From Alphaproteobacteria bacterium (GTDB taxonomy: Bacteria > Myxococcota_A > UBA796 > UBA2385), in assembly GCA_020632755.1 (NCBI GenBank), contig JACKEY010000017.1, positions 1-64,000 on the forward strand: 64,000 nucleotides of DNA, given 5' to 3'. The position numbers and the translations under genes were made by a program. Of this stretch, positions 43,622-53,900 are shown piece by piece. The notes under the pieces are model-generated. The model did not search any database. It worked only from the letters and a program-made list of their open reading frames with translations, and was not told the DNA's origin. Each line of letters opens with the position of its first letter. Within the stretch, counting starts at the first letter, position 1.

Positions 43622-46036
43622 TCAGCAGCCCGTCCAGCCCCGGACGGCATCCAGCAGGGCCTGGCCGTAGCGGCGGTAGCGTTCCTTGCCCATGCCGTGC
43701 ACGGCGAGCATCGCCTGGCGGGTGGTGGGCCGGTCGGCGGCGATCTGCTCGATGGTGCGGTTGGGGGCCACGACGTAGGCCGGGACGTCGTGATCGCGCG
43801 CCAGGCGCGTGCGGACCGCGCGCAGCTCTTCGAGCAGGTCGGCGTCGACGTCCCCGTCGAACACGGGGCTGCCGCCTGCGCGCGGCTTGCTGCGCGCGAC
43901 CACGCCGGTGCGGGCCGGGAAGACCATGGCGAAGTCGGGCGCTTCGTCCTTCATCACCGAGACGCCGAGGGTGCTCAGGGCGAGCTCCTTGAAGTCCCGC
44001 TTGTGGCCGTTGACCTCGCGGCTCACGTAGATCGGGTCGATGGCGCCTGCCCGCATGAGCGCGTCGAGCAGCTCGTCCACCTGCCGGGTGGACCAGCCGC
44101 GGAGGATGCCCCAGGTCGACAGCTTGTCGAACTCGAAGGCGCGCACGGCGCGGTCCTTGGAGCCGGTGGCGACCTTGCCGATCATGCTGGCCGAGAAGGG
44201 CTTGCCCATGCGCGCCATGCAGGCCAGCAGCTTGCGCACGACCAGCTGCTGGTCGGCGCTCAGGCGCTCGGGCTCGGCCAGCAGGGGCAGGCCCTTCCGG
44301 CAGCCGTCGCACTGGCCGCACCGGGGCCACGGCGGCTGTTCGCCGAAGTGGCGGATCAGGTAGCGGCGCCGGCAGCCCGCGCGGGCGTAGCCGAGCATGG
44401 CTTCGAGCTTGTCGTGTTCCCGTCGCCGCCGGTCGTGCATGGCGGTTTCGTCGAGGTCGAGCGGCACGTCCGGCTGGAGCAGCTTGACCCCGCCCGCCCG
44501 GTCGGGGGCCTGCCAGAACAGGTAGCCGCGCTCTTCCAGGCCGCGGAGCGCCGCGGTGAGCTGGTCCCGCTCGAGGCCCAGCTCGTCGGCGGCCATCACG
44601 GGGTTGATGCTGCTGTCGCCGTAGGGGTCCTGGCCCAGCTGGCGCAGGATCCACTGCCAGACCTGGCCCCGGGCGCCGCCGGGCTCGACCGAGGGGTGGT
44701 CCGTGCGGACCGTCAGCTGGCCGTCGCGGTCGCGCGGCGCGATGCGACGCACGTGGCCTTCGCGCTGGAGCAGGTACAGGCAGCTGGCGGCGGTGCGCGG
44801 ACCGCCGGCGTCGTCGGGCAGGGCTTCGGCGAGTTCTTCGAGGGTGATCCACACCGGGTCGGTGCGCTGTTCCACCAGCCGGCGGTAGACCGCGTGCACC
44901 CACGCCGCCGGCGGGTGCGACATGCGGATGAAGAATTCCTGCGTGCGGCGGTCTTCTTCGCGGAACAGCAGGATGGCGCGGGCCGGCTTGCCGTCGCGGC
45001 CGGCACGGCCGATCTCCTGGTAGTAGGCTTCCACCGTGCCCGGAATGTCGTAGTGCACGATGGTGCGCACGTCGTCCTTGTCGACGCCCATGCCGAATGC
45101 GTTGGTGGCGACGACCACGGGCGAGCGGCCCGCCATGAAGTCGTCCTGGACCCGGATTCGGTCGGGGTGGTCCATGCCGCCGTGGTACATCGCGGCCGGC
45201 AGCCCCTGTTCCCGCAGGGCCGTGGTCACGCGCTCGACGTTCTTGCGGGTGGCGCAGTAGACGAGCGCCGGCGTGCGGCGCAGCAGGTCGGGCAGGCGCT
45301 GGAGCTTGTCGGCGGCCCGGTCGCACTCGACCAGTTCCAGGTCCAGGTTCGGGCGATCGAAGCCCTGGACGAAGCGTCGGGCGCGATCGATGCCCAGGAC
45401 CGCCAGGATGTCGTCCTGGACCGGCGGGGTCGCGGTGGCGGTCAGGGCCACCGTGGGCGGATGGCCGAGCGCCTGACGGACCTGGCCGAGGCGCAGGTAG
45501 TCCGGGCGGAAGTCGTGGCCCCACTGCGAGAGGCAGTGGGCTTCGTCGATGGCGAGCAGCCGGATGTCGGTGCGCCGCGCCTGGTCGATGAACCGGGGCG
45601 TGAACCGTTCGGGCGCGACGTAGACCAGCTCGAAGGCGCCGGCCTGCATCTGTTCCACTCGCTCGCGGCGCTGGTCCGGCGTGAGGGTGCTGTTGATGAA
45701 GGTCGCGCGCACGCCCTTGGCCTGCAGGGCGTCGACCTGGTCCTTCATCAGGGCGAGCAGCGGCGAGACCACCAGGGTGGTGCCGCCCCGGGCCAGGGCG
45801 GGCAGCTGGTAGCAGAGGCTCTTGCCGGCGCCGGTCGGCATGACGACCAGGGCGTCCCGGCCGCTGGCCACGTGGCTCACGATGGGGAGCTGGCCGTCGC
45901 GGAAGGCCGGGAAGCCGAACCGCCGGTGCAGCAGCTTCTCGAGGGCGACCGGGTCGGCGCCGGGGTCGCGCGGTTCGGCGTCGGGTTCGCCCGGGCCGCC
46001 TTCTGCAGCGAGGGGTGGGGGGAGGTCGTGGGCCAT
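43622..46036 (-). CDS. recQ: RecQ-type ATP-dependent DNA helicase
   Basis: This 804-residue RecQ helicase has all motifs: Walker A PTGAGKSLCYQLP (about 68), DEAHCLSQWGHDFRPDY, TATATPP, and QEIGRAGRDGKPA. A RecQ zinc-binding region (CRRRYLIRHFGE, then CGQCDGC) and winged helix follow, and an HRDC domain ends the protein (AVHGMGKERYRRYGQALLDAV). The ATG at 46036 is the first good start. RecQ unwinds DNA in repair and recombination. Confidence 0.94.
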   Translation of the reverse strand: MAHDLPPPLAAEGGPGEPDAEPRDPGADPVALEKLLHRRFGFPAFRDGQLPIVSHVASGRDALVVMPTGAGKSLCYQLPALARGGTTLVVSPLLALMKDQVDALQAKGVRATFINSTLTPDQRRERVEQMQAGAFELVYVAPERFTPRFIDQARRTDIRLLAIDEAHCLSQWGHDFRPDYLRLGQVRQALGHPPTVALTATATPPVQDDILAVLGIDRARRFVQGFDRPNLDLELVECDRAADKLQRLPDLLRRTPALVYCATRKNVERVTTALREQGLPAAMYHGGMDHPDRIRVQDDFMAGRSPVVVATNAFGMGVDKDDVRTIVHYDIPGTVEAYYQEIGRAGRDGKPARAILLFREEDRRTQEFFIRMSHPPAAWVHAVYRRLVEQRTDPVWITLEELAEALPDDAGGPRTAASCLYLLQREGHVRRIAPRDRDGQLTVRTDHPSVEPGGARGQVWQWILRQLGQDPYGDSSINPVMAADELGLERDQLTAALRGLEERGYLFWQAPDRAGGVKLLQPDVPLDLDETAMHDRRRREHDKLEAMLGYARAGCRRRYLIRHFGEQPPWPRCGQCDGCRKGLPLLAEPERLSADQQLVVRKLLACMARMGKPFSASMIGKVATGSKDRAVRAFEFDKLSTWGILRGWSTRQVDELLDALMRAGAIDPIYVSREVNGHKRDFKELALSTLGVSVMKDEAPDFAMVFPARTGVVARSKPRAGGSPVFDGDVDADLLEELRAVRTRLARDHDVPAYVVAPNRTIEQIAADRPTTRQAMLAVHGMGKERYRRYGQALLDAVRGWTGC

Positions 46037-46103
46037 GTGCCCTCGTAAGGGATGCCTCCTCCCCGGCAAGCGTGCGTTCGGACAGGAACTGTCCGGCGTG
46101 GGC

Positions 46104-46580
46104 TCAGATCCCCGGGTCGGGCGTCAGCGGAGGTCCTCCCTCCCAGCTGAGGTGCCAGCCGTCGTGGCTGCGGTACCAGGTCTGCGTCCACAGCTCCTTG
46201 CGGAGGATCTGGGCCGGCAGCTCGTAGCCCTCGGTCCGCACCGTGACGGAGGCGGTGCGGACGACGTCGCCCTTGGCGTCCGGATCCCGCGGGTGCATGT
46301 CGATCTCGACGAGGGACACGTCCGTGAACCTGCGCGCGCCGAGCATCTCGTCGGCCGCGATCTCCCACCGGGCGGCCCGGGGCGCCTCCTCGAACACGAC
46401 CGCGGCGCGCTCGGTGTCCCCCCAGCGGACGCTGTCCCAGAACAGCTTCGTGGCGGCCGCCAGCTCGTCGTACTCCTTGGAGTCGGTCTTGAGCGCGTTG
46501 CGGTCGTGGGCGCCGCAGCCGGTGAGCGGCGCGGGGCCGGCAGCGAGGGCGAGGGCGAGGGCGAGCTGGGGCAGGGGCAT
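46104..46580 (-). CDS. Small lipoprotein
   Basis: This 158-residue lipoprotein has the signal ALALAAGPAPLTGC (Cys at about 22) and a globular domain that starts with ATKLFWDSVRWGDTERAAVVF. This layout is like proteins measuring or modifying steps at the envelope, but I recognise no family. AGGAG precedes the ATG. It is divergent from the next small lipoprotein. Confidence 0.8.
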   Translation of the reverse strand: MPLPQLALALALAAGPAPLTGCGAHDRNALKTDSKEYDELAAATKLFWDSVRWGDTERAAVVFEEAPRAARWEIAADEMLGARRFTDVSLVEIDMHPRDPDAKGDVVRTASVTVRTEGYELPAQILRKELWTQTWYRSHDGWHLSWEGGPPLTPDPGI

Positions 46581-46613
46581 CGGGTCTCCTGGGACCGCAT
46601 TATGGCGTCGTGC

Positions 46614-46952
46614 ATGACCCCTGGCGCCTCCCGTCTGATCCTGTGGCTGTGCCTGACCCTCTCGACGGGCTGCGTCCGGCGGGTCACCGTGCGGTCCGAT
46701 CCCCCCGGCGCGAGCGTCACGCGGCGGGGCGAGTCGATCGGCGTCACGCCGCTCGAGATCCGGGTCTGGTTCGTCCCCTTCGCGGCGCAGCAGGTGCGCG
46801 TCGGCATGCCCGGCTACCGCGGCGTCTACGTCGCGCTGGGGCGCAAGCTGGGGCTGTTCCGGGCCGAGACCGTGCACGAGGTGATGCTCGTGCCCAACCA
46901 CGGCCGGTCGGGCACCTGGACGCCCGAAGAAGCCGCCGACGCCAGCAAGTAG
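46614..46952 (+). CDS. PEGA-domain lipoprotein
   Basis: This 112-residue protein has a lipoprotein signal ending in LSTGC (Cys at about 20) followed by a PEGA domain: VTVRSDPPGASVTRRGESIG and TPLEIRV. PEGA domains are surface-layer-like beta modules. ATG at 46602 in the same frame (four residues earlier) is an alternative start. It converges on the next gene with a three-base gap. Confidence 0.82.
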   Translation: MTPGASRLILWLCLTLSTGCVRRVTVRSDPPGASVTRRGESIGVTPLEIRVWFVPFAAQQVRVGMPGYRGVYVALGRKLGLFRAETVHEVMLVPNHGRSGTWTPEEAADASK

Positions 46953-46955
46953 GGC

Positions 46956-47681
46956 TCAGCGCGCGGCGAGCACGAGCGCCCGGAACAGGCGGTCGTCGTC
47001 GAGCAGCTCCGGGTGCCACTGCACGCCGACCGCGAAGGGGTGGTCGCTGGCTTCGACGGCTTCCACCACGCCGTCGGGGGCCCGCCCGCAGATGCGCAGG
47101 GCGCCGGGGTCGTCGACGGCCTGATGGTGGGTCGAGTTCACCTGTACGCGGGGGCCGAGGAGGCCGGCGAGGCGCCCGGGTGAGAGGAGGACCTCGTGAT
47201 CGGGGCCTGCGGGATCGGTCGCCTGTTCGTGGTGGAGGGCCGAGGGGAGGGCGGTCGCGATGTCCTGGAGGAGGGTGCCGCCCGAGGCGACGACGAGCGC
47301 CTGCATGCCTCCGCAGACGCCGAGCACGGGGAGCCCGGACGCCAAAGTCGCCCGGCAGAGGGCGAGCTCGATGTCGGTGCGGTCGGGCTCGACCCGGTCG
47401 AGGCGGGCCGCGACGGCCTGGCCGTAGTGGGAGGGGTGGATGTCGAAGGAGCCGCCGCTGACGACGACGGCCTGCACGACGCCGAGCAGGTGGTCGAGGG
47501 AGGCGGGGTCCACCGGCCCGGGCGGCAGCAACAGCGGCGTCCCGCCGGCCCGGCGCACCGCAGAGACCAGCGCCTCCTTGACGAAGACCTCGGCGCGGGC
47601 CGGGCGCACCCGGGCCGAGGGCGCGCCGGTGGGTCCCCGGTCGCGGCGGTCGCAGGTCACGAGCACGAGGGGAGCGGGCAT
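46956..47681 (-). CDS. Class I glutamine amidotransferase-like peptidase (C26)
   Basis: This 241-residue protein has the GATase fold with the nucleophile in VLGVCGGMQ (about 118-126) and the partner in GVQWHPE. VVSGGSFDIHPSHYG matches the PuuD / gamma-glutamyl-GABA hydrolase group (peptidase C26). It should cleave gamma-glutamyl bonds; substrate unknown. Start ATG at 47681. Confidence 0.87.
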   Translation of the reverse strand: MPAPLVLVTCDRRDRGPTGAPSARVRPARAEVFVKEALVSAVRRAGGTPLLLPPGPVDPASLDHLLGVVQAVVVSGGSFDIHPSHYGQAVAARLDRVEPDRTDIELALCRATLASGLPVLGVCGGMQALVVASGGTLLQDIATALPSALHHEQATDPAGPDHEVLLSPGRLAGLLGPRVQVNSTHHQAVDDPGALRICGRAPDGVVEAVEASDHPFAVGVQWHPELLDDDRLFRALVLAAR

Positions 47682-47742
47682 GCTGCAGCGTAGCCCCGGA
47701 GGCGCACCGAGGGCGCTATCCTCGGCCGCCTCTGGAGGGCCC

Positions 47743-48753
47743 ATGGCCGCCATCCTCGCCTCATCGCTCCCGCCGGGCCTCGCGCTGTCGCGCCTGCCGA
47801 CGCCGCTGCTGGCCCTCCCCGAGCTCGGCGACGCGCTCGGCGTGGAGCTCTGGGTGAAGCGCGACGACCTGACCGGCCTCGGGCTCTCCGGGAACAAGGT
47901 GCGGAAGCTGGACTTCCTGCTGGCCGAGGCGCAGGCCCAGGGCGCGGACACGGTCGTCACCTGCGGCGGGATCCAGTCCAACCACTGCCGCGCCACGGCG
48001 GTCGCCGCGCGCCAGCTGGGGCTGGACGTGGCCCTGCTGCTGCGCGGCCACCCCGAGGGCCCGCCGGACGGGAACCTGCTGCTGGACACCATCCTGGGCG
48101 CCGAGCTGCACTGGACCGACGCCGCCGGCTACGCCCGGAGGGACGCCGCGATGGCCGGGATCGCCGACGCGCTGCGCACGCGCGGGCGGCGGCCCTACGT
48201 GATCCCGGAGGGCGGCAGCAACGCGACGGGCGCCCTCGGTCTGCATCGCGGCGCGCAGGAGCTGGTCGAGCAGGCGACCGCCGCCGGGCTGCGGTTCGAC
48301 AGCGTGGTCTGCGCCGTCGGCAGCGGCGGCACGGTCGCGGGCCTCGCGGCGGGCGGGCTGCTGCGCGAGGCGCTGGGCGCGACGGTGCAGGGCATCGCCG
48401 TGTGCGACGACCGGCCCACCTTCCGGGCCCGCATCGACGCCATCGGGGTCGAGCTGCAGGATCGCCACGGGCTCGGCATTCCCGCTGACGCCTACGAGAT
48501 CCTGGAGGGCCATCAGGGGCGCGGCTACGCGCTGTCGACGGGCGACGAGCTGCGCCGGCAGGTCGCGTTCGCGCGGCGCACCGGCCTGTTCCTGGACCCC
48601 GTGTACACGGGCAAGGCCTGGGGCGCCGTCCAGGCGCTGGCGCCGACCGGCGCGCTCGGCCGCCGCGTCTTGTTCTGGCACACCGGCGGGCTGTTCGGGC
48701 TGTTCGGCCGAGGCGCCGAGCTCGTGGCCGCGCTGGAGCAGGCCCCGCAGTGA
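47743..48753 (+). CDS. PLP-dependent D-cysteine desulfhydrase-like enzyme
   Basis: This 336-residue fold-type II PLP enzyme has WVKRDDLTGLGLSGNKVRKL (about 37-56), where the Lys of GNKVRK forms the Schiff base. It also has CGGIQSNHCRATA and the phosphate loop VGSGGTVAG. This set is that of the DcyD/ACC deaminase family. D-cysteine or another D-amino acid is the likely substrate. Its stop overlaps the next start (GTGA). Confidence 0.88.
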   Translation: MAAILASSLPPGLALSRLPTPLLALPELGDALGVELWVKRDDLTGLGLSGNKVRKLDFLLAEAQAQGADTVVTCGGIQSNHCRATAVAARQLGLDVALLLRGHPEGPPDGNLLLDTILGAELHWTDAAGYARRDAAMAGIADALRTRGRRPYVIPEGGSNATGALGLHRGAQELVEQATAAGLRFDSVVCAVGSGGTVAGLAAGGLLREALGATVQGIAVCDDRPTFRARIDAIGVELQDRHGLGIPADAYEILEGHQGRGYALSTGDELRRQVAFARRTGLFLDPVYTGKAWGAVQALAPTGALGRRVLFWHTGGLFGLFGRGAELVAALEQAPQ

Positions 48754-49706
48754 CCCCCGGCCGCATCGTCGTCGTGAGCAACCCGCTGAGCGGGCGCAAC
48801 CGCCGGGACCCGGGGCTCACCGAGCGGCTGCGCACCCTGGTGCCCGCACCCCACCGGCTGGCCGAGCCCGACACCGAAGCGGCCACCGACGCGCTGGCCA
48901 CCGATCTGGCGGCGATGGCGGACCTCGCCGTGCTGGCCGTCAACGGCGGCGATGGCACGCTCTCCCACGTGCTCTCCGCCTACCTGCGGGCCCGCGGCCC
49001 CGAGGGTCCGATGCCGGCCGTCGCCGTCCTGCGCGGCGGCACCATGAACACCGTCGCCCACGGCATCGGCTTGGACGGCCGCCCCGAGGAGATCCTGGCG
49101 AGGGTCGTCGCGCGGCACCGCGAGGGCAGGCCCCAGCCGGTCGTCGAGCGGCACCTGATGCGCGTGCGCGACGGTGTCGGGCCCGATCGCTATGGCTTCC
49201 TGTTCGGCAACGGGCTGGTCAGCAACTTCCTCGAGGCCTACTACGAAGGTGGCGACGTCGGTCCCGTGAAGGGGGCGACCGTGCTGGCCCGGGCCATGGC
49301 CAGCGCGCTGGTCGGTGGTGCCTTCGCCCGGCGCCTCACCCGACCGGTCGAGGTCCAGGTCGCGCTGGACGGCGAGCGCTGGGAGGACGAGCGCTTCCTG
49401 GCGGTGGCGGTGGGCACCGTGGACGACCTGGGGCTCGGGTTCAAGCCGTTCTGGCGCGTGGTCGACCACCCGGGCCGCCTGCAGGCACTGGGCTTCGCCT
49501 GCTCGCCCTTCGCCCTGGCGGTGCGCATCCCGCGGACCCGCTGGGGCGCGGCCTGGAACCACCCCGACATCGTCGATGTCCTGGGAGTGCGCCTGATCCT
49601 GCGCGGAGACGGGCCCCAGGCCTACATGATCGAGGGCGACTTCCATCGCGGCGGCCAGGCCATCGAGGTCACCGTGGGCCCCCCCGTGCCGCTGGTCTGC
49701 GGGTGA
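48750..49706 (+). CDS. Diacylglycerol kinase-family lipid kinase
   Basis: This 318-residue protein carries the DAGK catalytic motif: VSNPLSG at the N-terminus, VNGGDGTLSHVL (about 64-75) and RGGTMNTVAHGIG. The family phosphorylates diacylglycerol or similar lipids. The GTG start overlaps the previous stop, so it is coupled to the PLP enzyme. Confidence 0.87.
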   Translation: MTPGRIVVVSNPLSGRNRRDPGLTERLRTLVPAPHRLAEPDTEAATDALATDLAAMADLAVLAVNGGDGTLSHVLSAYLRARGPEGPMPAVAVLRGGTMNTVAHGIGLDGRPEEILARVVARHREGRPQPVVERHLMRVRDGVGPDRYGFLFGNGLVSNFLEAYYEGGDVGPVKGATVLARAMASALVGGAFARRLTRPVEVQVALDGERWEDERFLAVAVGTVDDLGLGFKPFWRVVDHPGRLQALGFACSPFALAVRIPRTRWGAAWNHPDIVDVLGVRLILRGDGPQAYMIEGDFHRGGQAIEVTVGPPVPLVCG

Positions 49707-49770
49707 AAGCTCCGCTGCCGCCGACGCGTAGTCCCGAAGAGCCCCCCGTCCCTCCCTTCCAGGAGCGCCC

Positions 49771-50832
49771 GTGAGCCCCGAGCGAGTCCGCCTGCCCGAG
49801 ATCTCGTCGCTGGCGTGGGAACACCCGGCCGATCGCGCGGCCCTGCAGGCCCTGCGCCGTGTCCCGGGCTTCGATCTGGCGCTGCGCAAGGTCTTCGGCC
49901 TGTTCACCGAGCGCAGCATCCGGCTCATCACGCTGGGCAGCGCGGTCGAGGTCGGGCCGGAGCAGTACCCCCGGGTGCACGCGCTCTACGCAGAAGTGCT
50001 CGACGTGCTGGACGCCCCGCGGCCCTGGGGCCTCTACGTGTCGCAGAACCCGGTCATGAACGCGGGCGCGGTCGGCATGGACGACCCCTTCATCGTGCTC
50101 AACAGCGCCACCGTCCAGCTGCTCACCGATGACCAGCTGCGCGTGGTCCTGGCCCATGAGGTCGGCCACATCATGTCCGACCACGTGCTCTACAAGACCA
50201 TGCTGCGGCTGCTGCTGCGCGCCGGCCGCTACGCCGGCGTGCTCCCGCTGGCGGGCTTGCCCCTGCTCGCCGTGCTGGCGGCCCTGCTCGAGTGGGACCG
50301 CAAGAGCGAGCTGTCCGCGGACCGCGCCGCCCTGCTGGCGGTCCAGGACCCCGAGGCCGTGCGGTCCAGCCTGCTGCGTCTGGCCGGCGGCGTGGGGGAG
50401 GGAGCCAGCGTGGACGCCTTCCGCGACCAGGCGAGGCGGTACGAAGAAGAAGGCTCGGCCCTGGACAGCGTGATCAAGACCCTGGCGCTGCTCGGGCGGC
50501 GACACCCCTTCCCGGTGCAGCGGGTCAAGGAGCTGGACCGCTGGCTGGAGTCGGGCGAGGTCGAGGCGATCCTGGGCGGCGCCTACCCGCGGCGCGGCGA
50601 TGACGAGGAGGCCGGCGCCTGGTCGGCCTGGAAGGACTCGGCCCGAGCCTACGCGGACGGCTTCAAGAGCAGCGCCGACCCCCTGACGCGCTGGCTGCGG
50701 GACACCTCGGCCGCCGCCAGCGCCCGCGCGGGTTCGCTGCTCGACCGGATCCGCGGCGACGACGAGGGGAACGAAGAGGTGGAGGACGAGCCGCCGTCCG
50801 ACGAGCCGCCGGAGATCATCGACATCGACTGA
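49771..50832 (+). CDS. M48-family metalloprotease
   Basis: This 353-residue protein has LAHEVGHIMSDH (about 129-140; HExxH zinc site) followed by a membrane segment (about 145-172). The third ligand is probably the Glu in SELSADRAAL. It resembles HtpX/Ste24-type peptidases. A long acidic C-terminal tail follows. GTG start at 49771 after an AGGAG-like site. A hairpin terminator follows 21 bases after the stop. Confidence 0.9.
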   Translation: MSPERVRLPEISSLAWEHPADRAALQALRRVPGFDLALRKVFGLFTERSIRLITLGSAVEVGPEQYPRVHALYAEVLDVLDAPRPWGLYVSQNPVMNAGAVGMDDPFIVLNSATVQLLTDDQLRVVLAHEVGHIMSDHVLYKTMLRLLLRAGRYAGVLPLAGLPLLAVLAALLEWDRKSELSADRAALLAVQDPEAVRSSLLRLAGGVGEGASVDAFRDQARRYEEEGSALDSVIKTLALLGRRHPFPVQRVKELDRWLESGEVEAILGGAYPRRGDDEEAGAWSAWKDSARAYADGFKSSADPLTRWLRDTSAAASARAGSLLDRIRGDDEGNEEVEDEPPSDEPPEIIDID

Positions 50833-50853
50833 GCGTCGGGTCCGAGACGGCGA

Positions 50854-50885
50854 AGGCGCCGCCCCCCGGGAGGGAGGCGGCGCCT
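50854..50885. terminator. GC-rich hairpin between convergent genes
   Basis: AGGCGCCGCC (50854-50863) pairs perfectly with GGCGGCGCCT (50876-50885) around a 12-base loop. It lies between the ends of the M48 gene and the leftward MopE-like gene and can serve both. Confidence 0.75.
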
Positions 50886-50912
50886 CTCTGCGTCAGCGCA
50901 GCGCCGTGCGGC

Positions 50913-53900
50913 TCAGTCGGCCCAGGAGCTGCTGGGACCGCCGAAGGCGCCCTGGTCGTTCCGGCTGCCGTCGGCGTCGTTGTACGCCGTGTCGGGGTTG
51001 CCGGCGTCGATGCTGGGGCTGCCTTCGTCCAGGCTGATGTCGTCGTTGGTCCAGTCGCCGTCGTCCGACAGGGCGATGAAGTCGGGCATCGACGAGATGT
51101 TGCCACCGATGCCGGTGGGGTCGGTGATGCCGCTGTACTCGCCGCCGGCGTTGCCGTAGACGTTGTTGTAGGTACCGTCAAAGGTGGCCGAGCTGTCCGC
51201 CACCAGGCCCGCGCCGGTCGGCGAGTAGGCGATGATGGAGTTCATCAGCGTCACGTCGGCGGTGCCGCTGGCGAAGATGCCGCCCGCGGTCGCGCCGTCG
51301 TCGCCGGCCGAGGTGATGTTCATCGCGGACACGGTGCCGCTGGCGACCAGCATGCCGCCCGCGTCGTCGTCGGCGGTGTTCCAGAGCATGGCCACGTTGG
51401 CGGCGATCAGCTCGCCCGCGTCGACCTGGAAGCCGGCGCCGTCGGTCGCTTCGTTGCCGGCGACCCAGCCCTGCTCGAACTCGACCAGCGAGGACTCGTC
51501 GATGTAGAAGCCACCGCCCTGGTCGGCGGAGTTGTCCGTGACATCGACGCCCATGAAGGTCGGGTTGCCGTCGATGACCGCCACACCACCACCGTAGGAG
51601 GAGGTGTAGTAGGTGTCGTCACCCGAGCTGACCTCGCTGTAGGGCGGCAGGCTGTTGTTCTCGACGACGCAGTCCTCGATCATCGGGTCGGCGCTGTTGA
51701 TGTAGATGCCGCCGCCGCTGTACGAGTAGTAGTAGTTCGTGCAGGTGGTGACCGAGGTGCAGCTGTAGGACTCGGAGGTGCTCTCCTCGTAGCCGTCGCC
51801 ACCCGTCAGGGTGAAGCCGCTGAGCAGGGCGCTGGCCGACTCGGAGGTCATGAAGGTGACGACCGGGCCGCTGGCCTCGGAGGCGTCGATGATGGTCTCT
51901 TCGGGGCCGTCGAGGGCGGTGACGGAGATGTCCTTGCCGCTGTAGTCGATGGCCTCGTAGTAGGTGCCGGCGTGGACCACGACACACTCGTTGGCCAGGT
52001 CGATGCCGTCCTGGATGCTGTCGAGGGGGCTGTCCATCGAGCCGTCGCCCGACGAGGAGCCGGTGGCGATGTCGACCACGACCGGCTCGCCGCCGTCGTC
52101 GTCGTTGCAGTCGAGCTCGTTGTCGGCGCCGTCGCACTGCCAGCTCATGGTGCCTTCGGCGCCGTAGCCGTCAGCGTCGTTGTCGTCGGCGTACCAGCCA
52201 CCGTCGACCGCGTCTTCGTCGGTCTCGGAGTCGCAGTCGTCGTTGATGTCGTTGCAGTACTCGTCGGCGCCGGGGTTGGTCAGCGCGCGATCGTCGTCGC
52301 AGTCGGTGTTGTCTTCGACGAAGCCGTCGGGCTGTTCGCAGGCGGTCACGGAGACATCGGGGTCGCCGTAGTCGTCGCTGTCGGTGTCGGCGTAGTAGGT
52401 GCCGCCGGTGCCCAGGTCGGCGTCCGGGTCGTCGTCGTCGACGAGCGTGTCGCAGTCGTCGTCGTAGCCGTTGCAGATCTCGTCGGCAGCGGGGTTGACG
52501 GTCGCGCGGCGGTCGTCGCAGTCGTTGTCGTCTTCGACGTAGCCGTCGGGCTGCTCACAGGCGCTGACGCTGCGATCGGGATCGCCGTAGAGGTCGCTGT
52601 CGGAGTCGGCGTAGAAGGTGCTGCCGGTGGACAGGTCCACGGAGTCGTCGTCGTCGTCGACCAGGGTGTCGCAGTCGTCGTCGATGTCGTTGCAGACTTC
52701 GGAGGCGCCGGGGTTCACGGCCGTGGCGTCGTCGTCGCAGTCGTTGTTGTCTTCGACGTAGCCGTCGGGCTGGTCGCAGGCGGTGACGCTGACGTCGGGG
52801 TCGCCGTACAGGTCGCTGTCGGAGTCGGCGTAGTAGGTGCCGCCGGTCGACAGGTCGACGGAGTCGTCGGCGTCGTCGACAAGCGTGTCGCAGTCGTCGT
52901 CGATGTCGTTGCAGACTTCGGTCGCGTCGGGGTTGACCGCCGTGTTGCTGTCGTCGCAGTCGCTGTCGTCGGCGACGTAGCCGCGGGGGGTCTCGCAGGA
53001 CCGGACGGAGTCGTCGGGGTCACCGAAGGTGTCGGCGTCGTCGTCGGCGTACCAGGTGCTGGCGGTGCTCAGGTCCAGGCTGTCGTCGCGGTCGTCCACC
53101 AGGGCGTCGCAGTCGTCGTCGAAGCCGTTGCAGACCTCGGTCGCAGCCGGGTTGATGGCGCGGTTGGTGTCGTCGCAGTCGTCGCTGTTGGCGACGTAGC
53201 CGAAGGGCGCTTCACAGGCATCGACCGGGGCGTCGGGATCGCCGTAGCCGTCGCCGTCGGTGTCGGCGTACCAGGTGCTGCCATCGGCTGCGCCGATGTC
53301 GATGGTGCCGTCACAGTCGTTGTCGATGTCGTCGCAGACCTCGGTCGCGTCCGGGTTCACCGCGGCTTCGGAGTCGTCGCACTCTTCGCAGGCGGCCCAG
53401 CCGTCGCCGTCGGCATCGGCGTAGCCGACGCTGCCGTCGCAGTTGTAGTCGTTGGGATCGGTGCAGTCGTCTTCGTCGGCGCCGGGGTTGTACGCCGCGT
53501 CGCCGTCGTCGCAGTCACCGCCGTCTTCGACGTAGCCTTCGGGCGGCTCGCAGGCGGTGGTGGTGTTGTCGCCGCCGTAGCCGTCGCCGTCGCTGTCCTG
53601 GTACCAGGTCGACGCGTTGTAGGAGTCGTCTTCGTCGACTTCACCGTCGCAGTCGTTGTCCTTGCCGTCGCAGGACTCCTTCTGGCCGGGGCTCACGTCA
53701 GGGTCGGTGTCGTCGCAGTCTTCGTCTGCGTTGTAGCCGTCGCCGTCGGCGTCGACGCCCGGGTCACCGTCGGTATCGGTGTCCGTGTCGGTGATGTCCG
53801 TCGAGTCGGTCGACCCACCGGTGTCGGTGTCGATGGTCCCTTCGTCGGTCCCGCCGTCCTTGTCGCCGCAGGCGAGGGTCATGGAGGCGAGAGTGGCGGT

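Noticed and set aside
46036..46069. Longer RecQ start
   Set aside because: The extra 11 codons lack a start signal, and the ATG at 46036 suits the family.
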